From the NCBI GenBank assembly GCA_028687545.1, contig JAQTZZ010000027.1:1-57227 (forward strand): a stretch of 57,227 bases of DNA, written 5' to 3'. How positions within the stretch are numbered: position 1 is the stretch's first letter; the number at the start of each line of letters is the position of its first letter. The DNA is from Candidatus Wallbacteria bacterium. Its GTDB lineage: Bacteria > Muiribacteriota > JAQTZZ01. Shown piece after piece: positions 43,214-53,585 of the stretch. Under the pieces are notes generated by a model, which worked only from the letters and a program-made list of their open reading frames with translations, did not search any database and was not told where the DNA came from. The translations under genes and the position numbers were made by a program.

Positions 43214-46200
43214 TTGTGTAATATATCGAAAGCTTTAGTCATTCTTATTCTGGCGATATTGATTACTTCAGCATTTGCGGGAGTGACTGTTTCAGGTTCG
43301 ACCTCTGGTCTTTCAGGAGTCAGGGTTACGCTATGGCGATCGAGTGTGATCATACAGGAAGTCAATTCCAATGCCAGCGGAACATACAGCTTCACTAATG
43401 TTGACCCAGGAGATTACACGGTTACAGTCTACAAAGGAGGCTATTGGCCAGGGTCCACCCAGGCTACAGTAAGCAATAGAAATCTCAGCGGCCTGGACTT
43501 CACGATTATGTCCCTGCCTTCATTTAAGTTGTCCACTCTCCATATGGATGTATATGGTAAAGCGGAAATCGACCACGACGGTGATGGTACTCTGGAAGCC
43601 GTGATTCCAGGGGACGTAATTAGTGCCAAAAGTGCTCGGAATGTGTTATGTGGTCTCTATGTTGTGGAAGTGTTTAATAAATATGGCGTGCTTTCAATTC
43701 TGGGCGATGATCCCGGAACATCTGAGGAGGTAGAAGGATGCAGCGAAGGGGAAAATATTTCCTTGTTCATCAATGGAATCCATGCCTCAGGAAGCATCAA
43801 TTTCACTAATCTCGGTACTGCAGAATTGAACATCACAGCAGCTGCAGGTGTGACTAGAACAATTCCGCTCAAATCAGGATGGAACTTAATAAGTCTTGGG
43901 CTGACACCTTTTTCTGATTCAATTGAAGCAATTTTTGCTGGAATCAATAACCTAAAATATGTAATGGGCTTTTTCCGCAACCCAGAAGACGAAGGACAGG
44001 AGGGATTCCGAACTTTCATGAACCTTCCCTCAATGAAATCGTTCAGCAATCTTACAACCATGGACCCTTATCATGGATACTGGGTGTACATGACAGGCGA
44101 TGATATTTTACAGTTGAGCGGCTCTAGAATCAGGAGCGATTATTCCAGAAACATAAATCAGGGTTGGAATCTGGTGGGTTACTGGCTTGATTCTTCCAAT
44201 GCTCTTCCCACATACCAGAGCCAGACAGGTACTACCATTGATTCGATTTTCGGAAGTACCGCAGTTAGCGGAGAAGTGAAATATATAATGGGCTTTTACC
44301 GTTTCCCTCATGATGGAGAAATGGAAGGATTTCATACATTCATGAACACGGATGTTATTGATTTCAGCACACTGAAAGAGCTGTACCCCAACCTAGGGTT
44401 CTGGATGTACATGCAGAACCAGGGTTTGCTTAGGTATACATCCACAATAGTGGATATATATGCTCCAAACAACGTTAGCGCCAGTGACGGCATCTATTCA
44501 GACAGGGTGAGGGTCACCTGGAATGCTGTCAGCGGAACTTATGGGTATCAAGTTTTTCGTTCAGGCTCTGCAGTCGGCACATATTCAGCAATTTCCAGTA
44601 ACTGGCCGTCAACGACTTTTGACGATTTTGCTGTACTTGGAGGTATTCAATATTACTATAAGATCAAAGCATTCGATGATTCTGGAGAATCGAGCCTGCT
44701 CAGCGAATGTGATGCAGGTTATGCTGCCTTGTCAGGCTCTAACAACCTCCCTGTGATCGAGAGTATAGAAGTATCAGGAATTTCTGGTGAAATCAGTGTG
44801 AATTACATGCTGTTTGATCCTGACGGGGATACCTGCAGTGTGATGCTCTTCTATTCGCTCGACGACGGTTTCACTTACACAGCCTCAGTACAAATCAATG
44901 GAGCGACAAGTAACTGCTTGCCAGGCACCAGGACTCTTACATGGAATTCTGACAACGATTTTGCTGATCTCCAGACCAGAGTGAGGGTGAAACTTCTGCC
45001 GAATGACGGCACCACTGACGGTAGGGCTGGAGAATCAGGGATGTTTACAGTGGATAATAGGCCTTTGGAAGAGCCTGTACCATTGGGGGTCATTACATTA
45101 GCTTTGACCGGCGAGACAGTTATGGATTTTGTATGGATAGCTGCAGGAAGTTTCACAATGGGCAGCCCAGACTCAGTGGAAAACTGGAGCAGTGATGAGG
45201 GACCACAACACGCTGTGGATATTACCCAGGGATTTTATCTTGGCAAGTACGAAGTGACTCAGCGTCAGTGGCAGGAAGTGACGGGTAATAATCCAAGTTA
45301 CTTTTCAGGTTATCCAAACCGGGCTGTTGAAGAGGTTACCTGGAATGATTGTCAGGCTTTCATTACAGCGCTGAACAGCAAAAACATCGGTACTTTCAGA
45401 TTACCAACAGAAGCTGAGTGGGAATACGCTTGCAGAGCAGGAAGCACTACTCCATATTACTGGGGACCCTCCATGGACGGAAGTTATTGCTGGTATTGGG
45501 ACAACAGTAATTCACAAACCCATGATGTAGGCCTAATGTTGCCTAACGCCTGGGGTTTATTTGACATGAGTGGAAATGTCTGGGAGTGGTGCAATGATTG
45601 GTATGATGCAGCTTACTATAATATCTCTCCTGCCATTGATCCGCCCGGGCCATCAACAGGCTCACGCCATGTGATACGAGGTGGCAGCTGGGGTGGCGGT
45701 GGTATCCGCATCTGCAGATCGACATTTCGTTACAGCGATTATCCCACTGGACGCGCCGGTGACATGGGCTTAAGGCTGGTCGTCAGCCAAGATGCTGCAC
45801 AACACCAATCTACTTCAGAAACAATAACTCTCACCAGCATCAGCTTGACCCCATCGTCCATTTCTGTGAACACCAATTGTTCATACAACCTTAACAATGT
45901 GATTGTAACAGCGCATTATTCAAATTCCTCGACAGCAGAAATCACGGGTGAAACCTGGAGCAAAACCAGTGGAGTAGGCAGTGCGAGTGGGAGCACTTAT
46001 TATGCGGGCAGCACGCCAGGCAGTGCAGTGCTGACGGCAAGTTACACTGAAAGTGGATTGAATAAGACCATAGATCTTTCTGTCTTGGTTGTAAGTCAAT
46101 ATCAACTTACTTCCATTTCCATCACACCAACCATGATCTATATGAATCCCGGCAGTAATTATGACTTGACCACTATCATGGTAATCGCCGAATACTCAAA

Positions 46201-49200
46201 TGGAAGCAGCAGAGAAGTTACAGAAGAAGTCTGGTATACAACAAAAGTGCCAGGAGGTACTGTCGAAAATAATGTGTATACCGCTCTAGATTATATTGGA
46301 AGCATTGTCGCATTAAGAGCGAGTTACATCGAAGGAGATGTGACCAAGACTGCAGATTTAACTGTTACTGTGGTCAAGGCTCTTTCCAGTATCAGCATAA
46401 ATCCAGCTTCTATTACTGTATACGCAAACGGTACATATGACTTGAGTAATGTGACTGTTACAGCCCATTATTCAGACAGTAGCACAGCTAGTTTAAGTGG
46501 ATCTACCTGGAGCAAAACCAGTGGAGTGGGTAGCGTAAGTAGCAACACATACTACGCTGGTTCTAATACGGGTACCGCAGTGCTGACATGCAGCTACACT
46601 GAAGAGGGAATTACCAAGATTGCAGACCTCTCGCTGTCAGTTGTCAAAACCATTTCCAGCATCAGCATAAATCCTTCGTCTGTCACTGTATACACAAACT
46701 GCTCATACGACTTAAGCAATTTATCCGTGACAGCGCATTATTCTGACTCCACGACAGCCAGTGTCACAAGTGTAACCTGGAGCAGAACTAGCGGATTTGG
46801 TAATTTGAGTGGTAACATGTACAGCGCTGGTTCCAATACAGGCAGTGCAGTATTGACTTGCACTTATACCGAAGGTGGAGTTACCAAGACTGCAGATTTT
46901 TCAATAGTAGTGGTGGTTTGTCCTCTGACCTCCATTACTCTCAAGCCATCCTCGATCAATGTTACCACGGGTAGTGCTTATAATCTGTCTGGCATCCAAG
47001 TGTTTGCGACTTATGCAAATGGTAGCAGCAGAGAAATCACAGATGAAACATGGTGTATAAGCTCAGGCAATGGATCAATTTCGGGTAGTATTTATACTGC
47101 TCCCATTGATACCGGGAATGTTATTTTGGCAGCCAATTATACTGAAAATGGAGTGATTAAAACCGCATCTCTTAATGTAGCTGTCTGGATTACCCCCAAT
47201 CCAGGCGCGTGTATTACAGTACCTCTAACGGGGGAAGTGACAATGAAATTCATCTGGATTCCATCTGGAAGTTTTGCCATGGGTAGCCCTGAAGAAGAAC
47301 CATACAGAAATATCAACGAAGGGCCGCAGCATACTGTGAACATCTCGCAAGGCTTCTGGTTGGGGAAGTACGAAGTTACTCAAGCTCAATGGCAAGCAAT
47401 TACCGGCAGAAATCCCAGTGGGTTTCAGGGGGCAAACTACCCAAATTCAAGTAATCGGCCAGTAGAATATGTATCCTGGAACGTATGCCAATCATTCATT
47501 GCAACGCTGAACAACAAAGGCTATGGAACCTTTAGGTTGCCTACTGAAGCGGAATGGGAATACGCCTGCAGAGCAGGGACATCGACAGCACATTACTGGG
47601 GAAGCAGTGTTGATGGGAATTACATGTGGTATCCCGCTAACAGTGGTTCACAAACCCATGATGTTGGTTTGAAGTTTCCCAACGCATGGGGTCTATGCGA
47701 TATGAACGGTAATGTCTGGGAGTGGTGTCAAGATCTAAGCGCAAATATTTGGGAATTGGGTCAAAACGGATCTGGTGATTATTCAAACTCCACGGTGACA
47801 GATCCACAAGGCCCAACAACTGGCCCATCACGTGTTCATCGGGGCGGCAGTTGGTACCCTAGCGACCCTTATTGCCGATCAGCACTTCGACACGCCATGC
47901 CTCCTGATCATTCCTACTCAGATCTTGGCTTGCGAATCCTTGCAGTAACGCTGAACCAGATGCCTGAGTTCGTCCCTCTTACCAGCATCAGCATAAGTCC
48001 GGCCTTTGCAACTGTGAGCACCAATGGCACGTATAATTTATCCAATGTCTCAGTTACAGCATACTATTCGGACAACAGTACAAACGCAGTAAATAACCTA
48101 ACTTGGATCAGAACTAGTGGTGTGGGAAGTGTAAGTAGTAGCACATACAACGCGGGAACAAGCGTTGGCACTGCTGTGTTAACTTGCAGCTTTACTGAAG
48201 GTGGAGTCACAAAGACTGCAGATTTCACAGTGACAGTGATAAAAACTCTTTCCAGCATCAGTTTGGCTCCTTCATCCATTTCCGTGAACACCAATGGTTC
48301 ATACAACCTTAACAATGTGATTTTAACAGCGCATTATTCAGATTCCACGACAGCAGAAATCACGGGTGAAACCTGGAGCAAAACCAGTGGAGTAGGCAGT
48401 ATGAGTGGGAGCACTTACAATGCCGGAACAAGCTTAGGCAGCGCTGTGTTGACATGCAGCTATACAGAAAATGGGATTACCAAGACTGCGGATTTCTCAG
48501 TGACTGTAGTTAAGACTCTTTCAAGCATCAGTATTAGCCCTTCTTCTGTCAATTTATACACAAGCAGTTCGTATGATTTGAGCAATGTGGTCGTGACGGC
48601 ACATTATTCGGACTCCACAACAGCCAATGTCAACAATGCAACCTGGAGCAGAACCAGTGGAGTGGGTAGCATAAATGGGAGAACCTATAGCGCTGGTTCC
48701 AATACAGGTAGCTCAGTGCTGACATGCAGCTACACTGAAGGTGGAATTACCAAGACTGCTGATTTCTCAGTAACAGTGGTGGTTTGTCCTCTTACTTCTA
48801 TTACTCTCAAGCCATCCTCAATCTGTGTGACAACAGGCAGCACTTATAATCTGTCTGGCATCCAATTGCTTGCGACATACGCGAACGGGAACAGCAAAGA
48901 AGTCAATGGTGAAACATGGAGTGTAAAAGGGTATGTATATACAACCTCTGTACCTGGCACAATCGAAGGTAGTCTTTATACTTCTCCACCTGATAATGGT
49001 AGTGTAGTATTAACAGCAAGTTACACTGAAAATGAAGTAACTAAAACTGTCGATCTCGTGATTTCAGTTGTAACTATGACTTCCATTGCTCTTACACCTA
49101 CCACGATTTATCTGAACATAGGCAGTTCTTTTAATTTAGCTGACATCAAAGTATTTGCAAATTTCTCGGATGGAAGTAGCAAAGAGGTTACGAGTGAAAT

Positions 49201-52200
49201 TTGGAGTAGAAGTTCAGGCAACGGCTCAATATCAGGAAACAATTTCATAGCAAATACTGACCCAGGAAGTGTTGTGTTGACTGCAAGGTACTCAGAAGGT
49301 GGAGTGACTAAAACTACTGATTTCCACGTATCAGTAGGGACGATGATTTTTATTACACTCAAACCAACTTTAATCTATTTGGACACTGGACATTTCTATG
49401 ATTTGTCTAACATCAAGGTGTTTGCGGATTATTCAGATGGAAGTAGCAGAGAAGTCACAGGTGAAATCTGGAGTAAAAGTTCAGGTGGCGGCTCAATCTC
49501 TGGCAGCATCTATACTGCTACAGTAGATACAGGCAGTGTTATTTTGAAAACCAATTATACAGAAAATGGAGTGACTAAAACTGCATATCTTAATGTTGCT
49601 GTGTGGGTCAGCCCCACTCCAGGTACAAGTAAAACTGTGACTTTGACTGGCGAAGTGACCATGAAATTCAACTGGATTCCTGCCGGAAGCTTCACAATGG
49701 GCAGTCCGGATTCAGAACCAAACAGAAGTATTAATGAAGGCCCTCAGCACACTGTTAATATCACACAAGGCTTCTGGTTGGGAAAATATGAAGTCACCCA
49801 AGGTCAGTGGCAGGCTATAATGGGAAATAACCCAAGTGGTTTTAAGGGTGACCAGAGACCAGTGGAGATTGGTTGGAATGACTGCCAGCCCTTTATTTCT
49901 AAACTTAATAATATGGATATCAGCACCTTCATCCTACCGACTGAAGCAGAATGGGAGTATGCTTGCAGAGCTGGGAGTACCACAGCTTATTATTGGGGGG
50001 ATAATGCTGATGGAAATTACATGTGGTACAACGGAAACAGCAATTCCCAGACCCATGATGTAGGTTTAAAGCTACCTAATTCTTGGGGTCTATTTGATAT
50101 GAGCGGAAATGTCTGGGAAAGATGCCAGGACAGATGCCCGTATAGTACGTTACATGGACAAAGATGGATAGACTATTCAAGTTCAACTGCTGTTGACCCA
50201 CAAGGACCAACTACAGGTGAATCTCGGATACATCGCGGAGGCAGCTGGTACCAAGGAATAAACTGTTCACGGTCAGCTAGCCGCGATTCCGAACCACCAG
50301 ACTGTGGCTACACGGATGTAGGCATACGTTTAGCATGTGTTCAGAACTCCTTGTCTAACATAACTCTCAGCCCATCTTCAATGGTTTTACCGACTGGTTC
50401 GGTATATGACTTGAACAATATCAAGATTACTGCAGTATACATGGGTAACTACACAGTAGAAGTCTGCGGTACATGGAAAGTGAAATCAGGGATAGGCACT
50501 GTATATGGGAACACTTATACCGCTGGTCCCAATGCAGGTTATGCGATACTGACTTGCAGTTACGCCGATAATGGAGTGACTCGAACTGCAGAAATGAATG
50601 TTACTCTATCTGGCCTTTCTCTCTGTATAACTTCATTAGTAGTAATGACCGGGTCAACTTATAACCTAAACAGTATAAAAGATATAGTGATTTATCCGGA
50701 CTGCAGCACAGAGGAAGTGACTGGGACATGGATCGTGAAATCCGGAGTAGGAACTGTGAATGGAACCACATACACCGCAGGTCTAGATGCAGGTTCAGCA
50801 GTTTTAATGTGCTCTTACATTGATGGTGAAGTTACTAAAACTGCTGAACTTGGTATATCTGTACGGGAATGTAAAACATTAACCCTGACCGGTGAAGTGA
50901 CAATGGATTTTGTCTGGATTCCTGCAGGTAACTTTACGATGGGTAGCCCAAATTCCGAACCGTACAGGAGTTATGAAGAAGGTCCGCAGCACACGGTAAA
51001 CATCACCCATGGGTTTTGGATGGGTAAGTATGAAGTTACTCAAGCGCAGTGGCAGGCAGTAATGGGTAGTAATCCTAGTGGTTTTTCCGGCAATCCCAAT
51101 CGCCCTGTTGAGAGAGTAACCTGGAGCAATTGCCAGTCATTTATTACGGCATTGAATGGAAAGGGGATTGGCACATTCAGACTTCCGACAGAAGCGGAAT
51201 GGGAATTCGCTTGTCGTGCAGGGAGCACAACATTATATTATTGGGGAGAAAGTGTTGATGGGAATTACATGTGGTATTATGACAATAGCAGCTCCCAGAC
51301 TCATGATGTAGGTTTAAAGCTCCCAAACCCTTGGGGTCTATTTGACATGAGCGGGAATGTATGGGAATGGTGCAGCGACTGGTTTGGATCATATTCAAGT
51401 TCTATTGCGGATGATCCGACGGGTCCAACTACCGGTTCAAGCTTAGTATTGCGTGGCGGCTCGTGGTACAACCATGACTATTTCGTTTACTGTCGCTCTG
51501 CGACTCGTAATAGTCTTAGTAACAGTTATTGTGACAGTAGCGACGGGGTGCGGCTAGTCGTCAACCCGATTACTCAAACCAAGACTCTTTCCAGCATCAA
51601 CATAGGCCCTTCTTCGGTCAATGTAGTTACGAGTGGCACTTACAACTTATCAGATGTCACAGTTACAGCCCATTATTCGGACTCCTCAACTGTTAGTGTT
51701 ACCAATGTAACCTGGAGCAAAACCAGCGGAGTTGGCAGTGTAAGTGACAGTACCTATAGCGCTAGTTCCAATACAGGCAGTGCTGTATTGACTTGCACCT
51801 ATACAGAAGGTGGCATTACCAAGACTGCTGATTTTGCAGTAACTGTAGTAAAAACCCTATCTACCATCAGTATTAATCCTTCTACCATCAACGTATATAC
51901 AAACGGTTCATATGATTTGAGCAATGTAGTCGTGACTACACATTATTCGGATTCCTCGACAACAGAAGTTACAGGGGAAACCTGGAGCAAAATCAGCGGA
52001 ATTGGCAGCATAAGCGAGAGCACTTACAACGCTGGCAGCATGGCAGGCAGCGCAGTACTGACTTGCAGCTACACTGAAAATGAAGTGACCAGAACTTCTG
52101 AATTGAGCATCACTGTATTCAAACAACTGTCCGGCATAACTATCAATTTATCTACAAGGTTGTTAGGACCTAATGCTGCATATGTCTTGAATTGCATCAA

Positions 52201-53137
52201 GGTTACTGCTGCATACTCTGACAGCAGCACAGCGGAAGTCACTGGAACGTGGAGCGTTAAATCCGGGGGAGGAACTGTGAATGGGAGCACTTATACTGCG
52301 AGTTCCAGTGCGGGCAGTGCAGTGTTGACTGCTAGTTACACAGAAAATGGAGTGACGAAGACAGTAGACCTGAGCGTAACTGTGAATGGCGAAACGCATC
52401 CGACAGGTGAAATCAAGACAATCACCCTGCCCACCGATGTAACCATGGATTTCATTTGGGTACCAGCGGGTAACTTCGCTATGGGCAGTCCAGAATCTGA
52501 ACCTGACCGCGTTTCAGATGAAGGACCGCAACACACTGTGAACATTACTCAGGGTTATTACCTCGGCAAATATGAAGTTACTCAAGCACAGTGGCAGGCA
52601 ATCACTGGAAGCAACCCAAGTTGGTTTCAAGAGTACAATGGATATCTGAATACAGGCAATCGACCAGTAGAGCAAGTTTCCTGGGATGATTGTCAGACTT
52701 TCATAACAACACTTAACAGTTTGTCATTAGGCACCTTCAGGTTACCATCAGAAGCTGAGTGGGAATACGCTTGCAGAGCAGGGAGCCTGAATTCTTATTA
52801 TTGGGGTGATACTGTAGATGTGAATTACCTATGGGATTCATCGAATTGTAATTCTCAGACTCATGATGTGGGTTTAAAGCTGCCCAATGCTTGGGGGTTG
52901 TATGATATGAGCGGAAATGTTTGTGAATGGTGCCAGGACTGGCATTCTTCGAGTTATTATTCAAGTTCTCCAACTGATGACCCGCAAGGGCCTTTGAGTG
53001 AGTACTACCGAATATTAAGAGGCGGATCATGGTACTATGGCTACTTTGGCTATTTATGCCGCTCTGCTTATCGTGACCGCGATTATTCTGATCACAAACC
53101 AATGGACAACGGATTGCGATTAATTCTTAGCCCATAG
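43214..53137 (+). CDS. Giant secreted protein with five FGE-sulfatase (SUMF1) domains and 16 Ig-like repeats
   Basis: 3307 residues; start TTG 43214, weak ribosome site, but a signal peptide follows at once (ALVILILAILITSAFA). Order: carboxypeptidase-regulatory-like domain, DHDGDGTLE loop, GWNL...GYWVYM pair (about 218-405), FN3-like (about 415-512), Ig-like (about 515-625), then FGE domains at about 626-858, 1331-1578, 2137-2376, 2553-2785 and 3067-3307, separated by 5, 6, 2 and 3 Ig-like repeats of about 90 residues. Each FGE domain has LGKYEVTQ, FRLPTEAEWEYACRAG, GNVWEW and RGGSW...CRS; the paired catalytic cysteines of true FGE are not present, so it is a ligand-binding fold. The last loop ends the gene. 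Codon use is AT-richer than the 1-30 kb core. Confidence 0.9.
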   Translation: MCNISKALVILILAILITSAFAGVTVSGSTSGLSGVRVTLWRSSVIIQEVNSNASGTYSFTNVDPGDYTVTVYKGGYWPGSTQATVSNRNLSGLDFTIMSLPSFKLSTLHMDVYGKAEIDHDGDGTLEAVIPGDVISAKSARNVLCGLYVVEVFNKYGVLSILGDDPGTSEEVEGCSEGENISLFINGIHASGSINFTNLGTAELNITAAAGVTRTIPLKSGWNLISLGLTPFSDSIEAIFAGINNLKYVMGFFRNPEDEGQEGFRTFMNLPSMKSFSNLTTMDPYHGYWVYMTGDDILQLSGSRIRSDYSRNINQGWNLVGYWLDSSNALPTYQSQTGTTIDSIFGSTAVSGEVKYIMGFYRFPHDGEMEGFHTFMNTDVIDFSTLKELYPNLGFWMYMQNQGLLRYTSTIVDIYAPNNVSASDGIYSDRVRVTWNAVSGTYGYQVFRSGSAVGTYSAISSNWPSTTFDDFAVLGGIQYYYKIKAFDDSGESSLLSECDAGYAALSGSNNLPVIESIEVSGISGEISVNYMLFDPDGDTCSVMLFYSLDDGFTYTASVQINGATSNCLPGTRTLTWNSDNDFADLQTRVRVKLLPNDGTTDGRAGESGMFTVDNRPLEEPVPLGVITLALTGETVMDFVWIAAGSFTMGSPDSVENWSSDEGPQHAVDITQGFYLGKYEVTQRQWQEVTGNNPSYFSGYPNRAVEEVTWNDCQAFITALNSKNIGTFRLPTEAEWEYACRAGSTTPYYWGPSMDGSYCWYWDNSNSQTHDVGLMLPNAWGLFDMSGNVWEWCNDWYDAAYYNISPAIDPPGPSTGSRHVIRGGSWGGGGIRICRSTFRYSDYPTGRAGDMGLRLVVSQDAAQHQSTSETITLTSISLTPSSISVNTNCSYNLNNVIVTAHYSNSSTAEITGETWSKTSGVGSASGSTYYAGSTPGSAVLTASYTESGLNKTIDLSVLVVSQYQLTSISITPTMIYMNPGSNYDLTTIMVIAEYSNGSSREVTEEVWYTTKVPGGTVENNVYTALDYIGSIVALRASYIEGDVTKTADLTVTVVKALSSISINPASITVYANGTYDLSNVTVTAHYSDSSTASLSGSTWSKTSGVGSVSSNTYYAGSNTGTAVLTCSYTEEGITKIADLSLSVVKTISSISINPSSVTVYTNCSYDLSNLSVTAHYSDSTTASVTSVTWSRTSGFGNLSGNMYSAGSNTGSAVLTCTYTEGGVTKTADFSIVVVVCPLTSITLKPSSINVTTGSAYNLSGIQVFATYANGSSREITDETWCISSGNGSISGSIYTAPIDTGNVILAANYTENGVIKTASLNVAVWITPNPGACITVPLTGEVTMKFIWIPSGSFAMGSPEEEPYRNINEGPQHTVNISQGFWLGKYEVTQAQWQAITGRNPSGFQGANYPNSSNRPVEYVSWNVCQSFIATLNNKGYGTFRLPTEAEWEYACRAGTSTAHYWGSSVDGNYMWYPANSGSQTHDVGLKFPNAWGLCDMNGNVWEWCQDLSANIWELGQNGSGDYSNSTVTDPQGPTTGPSRVHRGGSWYPSDPYCRSALRHAMPPDHSYSDLGLRILAVTLNQMPEFVPLTSISISPAFATVSTNGTYNLSNVSVTAYYSDNSTNAVNNLTWIRTSGVGSVSSSTYNAGTSVGTAVLTCSFTEGGVTKTADFTVTVIKTLSSISLAPSSISVNTNGSYNLNNVILTAHYSDSTTAEITGETWSKTSGVGSMSGSTYNAGTSLGSAVLTCSYTENGITKTADFSVTVVKTLSSISISPSSVNLYTSSSYDLSNVVVTAHYSDSTTANVNNATWSRTSGVGSINGRTYSAGSNTGSSVLTCSYTEGGITKTADFSVTVVVCPLTSITLKPSSICVTTGSTYNLSGIQLLATYANGNSKEVNGETWSVKGYVYTTSVPGTIEGSLYTSPPDNGSVVLTASYTENEVTKTVDLVISVVTMTSIALTPTTIYLNIGSSFNLADIKVFANFSDGSSKEVTSEIWSRSSGNGSISGNNFIANTDPGSVVLTARYSEGGVTKTTDFHVSVGTMIFITLKPTLIYLDTGHFYDLSNIKVFADYSDGSSREVTGEIWSKSSGGGSISGSIYTATVDTGSVILKTNYTENGVTKTAYLNVAVWVSPTPGTSKTVTLTGEVTMKFNWIPAGSFTMGSPDSEPNRSINEGPQHTVNITQGFWLGKYEVTQGQWQAIMGNNPSGFKGDQRPVEIGWNDCQPFISKLNNMDISTFILPTEAEWEYACRAGSTTAYYWGDNADGNYMWYNGNSNSQTHDVGLKLPNSWGLFDMSGNVWERCQDRCPYSTLHGQRWIDYSSSTAVDPQGPTTGESRIHRGGSWYQGINCSRSASRDSEPPDCGYTDVGIRLACVQNSLSNITLSPSSMVLPTGSVYDLNNIKITAVYMGNYTVEVCGTWKVKSGIGTVYGNTYTAGPNAGYAILTCSYADNGVTRTAEMNVTLSGLSLCITSLVVMTGSTYNLNSIKDIVIYPDCSTEEVTGTWIVKSGVGTVNGTTYTAGLDAGSAVLMCSYIDGEVTKTAELGISVRECKTLTLTGEVTMDFVWIPAGNFTMGSPNSEPYRSYEEGPQHTVNITHGFWMGKYEVTQAQWQAVMGSNPSGFSGNPNRPVERVTWSNCQSFITALNGKGIGTFRLPTEAEWEFACRAGSTTLYYWGESVDGNYMWYYDNSSSQTHDVGLKLPNPWGLFDMSGNVWEWCSDWFGSYSSSIADDPTGPTTGSSLVLRGGSWYNHDYFVYCRSATRNSLSNSYCDSSDGVRLVVNPITQTKTLSSINIGPSSVNVVTSGTYNLSDVTVTAHYSDSSTVSVTNVTWSKTSGVGSVSDSTYSASSNTGSAVLTCTYTEGGITKTADFAVTVVKTLSTISINPSTINVYTNGSYDLSNVVVTTHYSDSSTTEVTGETWSKISGIGSISESTYNAGSMAGSAVLTCSYTENEVTRTSELSITVFKQLSGITINLSTRLLGPNAAYVLNCIKVTAAYSDSSTAEVTGTWSVKSGGGTVNGSTYTASSSAGSAVLTASYTENGVTKTVDLSVTVNGETHPTGEIKTITLPTDVTMDFIWVPAGNFAMGSPESEPDRVSDEGPQHTVNITQGYYLGKYEVTQAQWQAITGSNPSWFQEYNGYLNTGNRPVEQVSWDDCQTFITTLNSLSLGTFRLPSEAEWEYACRAGSLNSYYWGDTVDVNYLWDSSNCNSQTHDVGLKLPNAWGLYDMSGNVCEWCQDWHSSSYYSSSPTDDPQGPLSEYYRILRGGSWYYGYFGYLCRSAYRDRDYSDHKPMDNGLRLILSP
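51452..51568 (+). other. Hypervariable C-terminal loop of FGE domain 4, NNY-codon run
   Basis: From RGGSW (51452-51466) the codons read tac aac cat gac tat ttc gtt tac tgt cgc tct, then gcg, then fourteen more codons ending in C or T (to 51544): 25 of 26 end in a pyrimidine. The residues there are Tyr, Asn, His, Asp, Ser and the like. Conserved flanks in the same gene have no such bias. Diversity-generating retroelements make this pattern by mutating adenines in AAY codons of a template. Confidence 0.6.
53018..53134 (+). other. Hypervariable C-terminal loop of FGE domain 5, at the gene's 3' end
   Basis: After RGGSW (53018-53032) seven pyrimidine-ending codons (tac tat ggc tac ttt ggc tat), tta, then thirteen more (tgc to cac, 53057-53095): 20 of 21. 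Position at the extreme C-terminus and the fold match the variable region of retroelement target proteins. No template repeat copy was found in the window. Confidence 0.6.
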
Positions 53138-53317
53138 TTTTAAACTTCGTACTTGGCTGGTGTTTTTTAACTCATCTGAAATGCTATTTAGAGTATTCTT
53201 TTGTTAGCGTCCGATACATTGGGTGATAGGTGTTGACCGATGGCCACCTTGAACTGCATCCTTGAGGCGTGTCTGGCCTTCAGCCAAAGTTCAGAGGGTA
53301 CTCTGAAAGAGGTTTGG

Positions 53318-53542
53318 CTATTTACTAGAAAATATTTTGTAAATACCCCAAGCAGCTACACCAATAACGGCTCCTGCGGCAGCTCCAATAGGTCCAGCTG
53401 CTGAACCTATTCCACTGGCTGAACCAACCATACCCGCTGCGGTCAAACCAGCCGCTTCAACTGTTGCCACGCCAACCGCTGCACCCGCAGCTCCAGCAGC
53501 ACCAACTTTTGCAGCCTTACTAAGATTGCTTTCTTTGCTCAT
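53318..53542 (-). CDS. Glycine-zipper small membrane peptide
   Basis: 74 residues from ATG 53540-53542 (GGAGG six bases upstream; an earlier in-frame ATG is not as well placed). Two Gly/Ala-rich helices with GxxxG-type spacing (AAKVGAAGAAGAAVGVATVE, GPIGAAAGAVIGVAAWGIYK) form a likely hairpin in the membrane; short lysine-bearing ends. No leader peptide or double-glycine site. Looks like a bacteriocin-like, holin-like or pore-forming peptide. It lies 43 bases beyond the helicase gene on the same strand, with its own ribosome site. Partner to the operon by inference. Confidence 0.65.
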   Translation of the reverse strand: MSKESNLSKAAKVGAAGAAGAAVGVATVEAAGLTAAGMVGSASGIGSAAGPIGAAAGAVIGVAAWGIYKIFSSK

Positions 53543-53585
53543 TTTTTCCTCCACATATTTTATGGAAATCTAAGTAACATGTAAT

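Larger units (their letters stand above)
45090..53134 (+). repeat. Alternating FGE / Ig-like module array inside the giant gene
   Basis: FGE domains (about 700-740 bases each) at 45090-45790, 47207-47950, 49625-50342, 50872-51570 and 52412-53134. Between them lie Ig-like repeat blocks at 45830-47190 (5), 47970-49610 (6), 50347-50865 (2) and 51580-52388 (3). The Ig-like units share SSISINPSS...TNGSYDLSNVVVTAHYSDS and AVLTCSYTENGVTKTADFSV. The bases are similar as well as the residues, so recombination between units is likely. Confidence 0.85.

Noticed and set aside
45830-52388. CRISPR-like or tandem DNA repeats
   Set aside because: The repetition is of coding units of about 270 bases in one long frame, not short spaced repeats.
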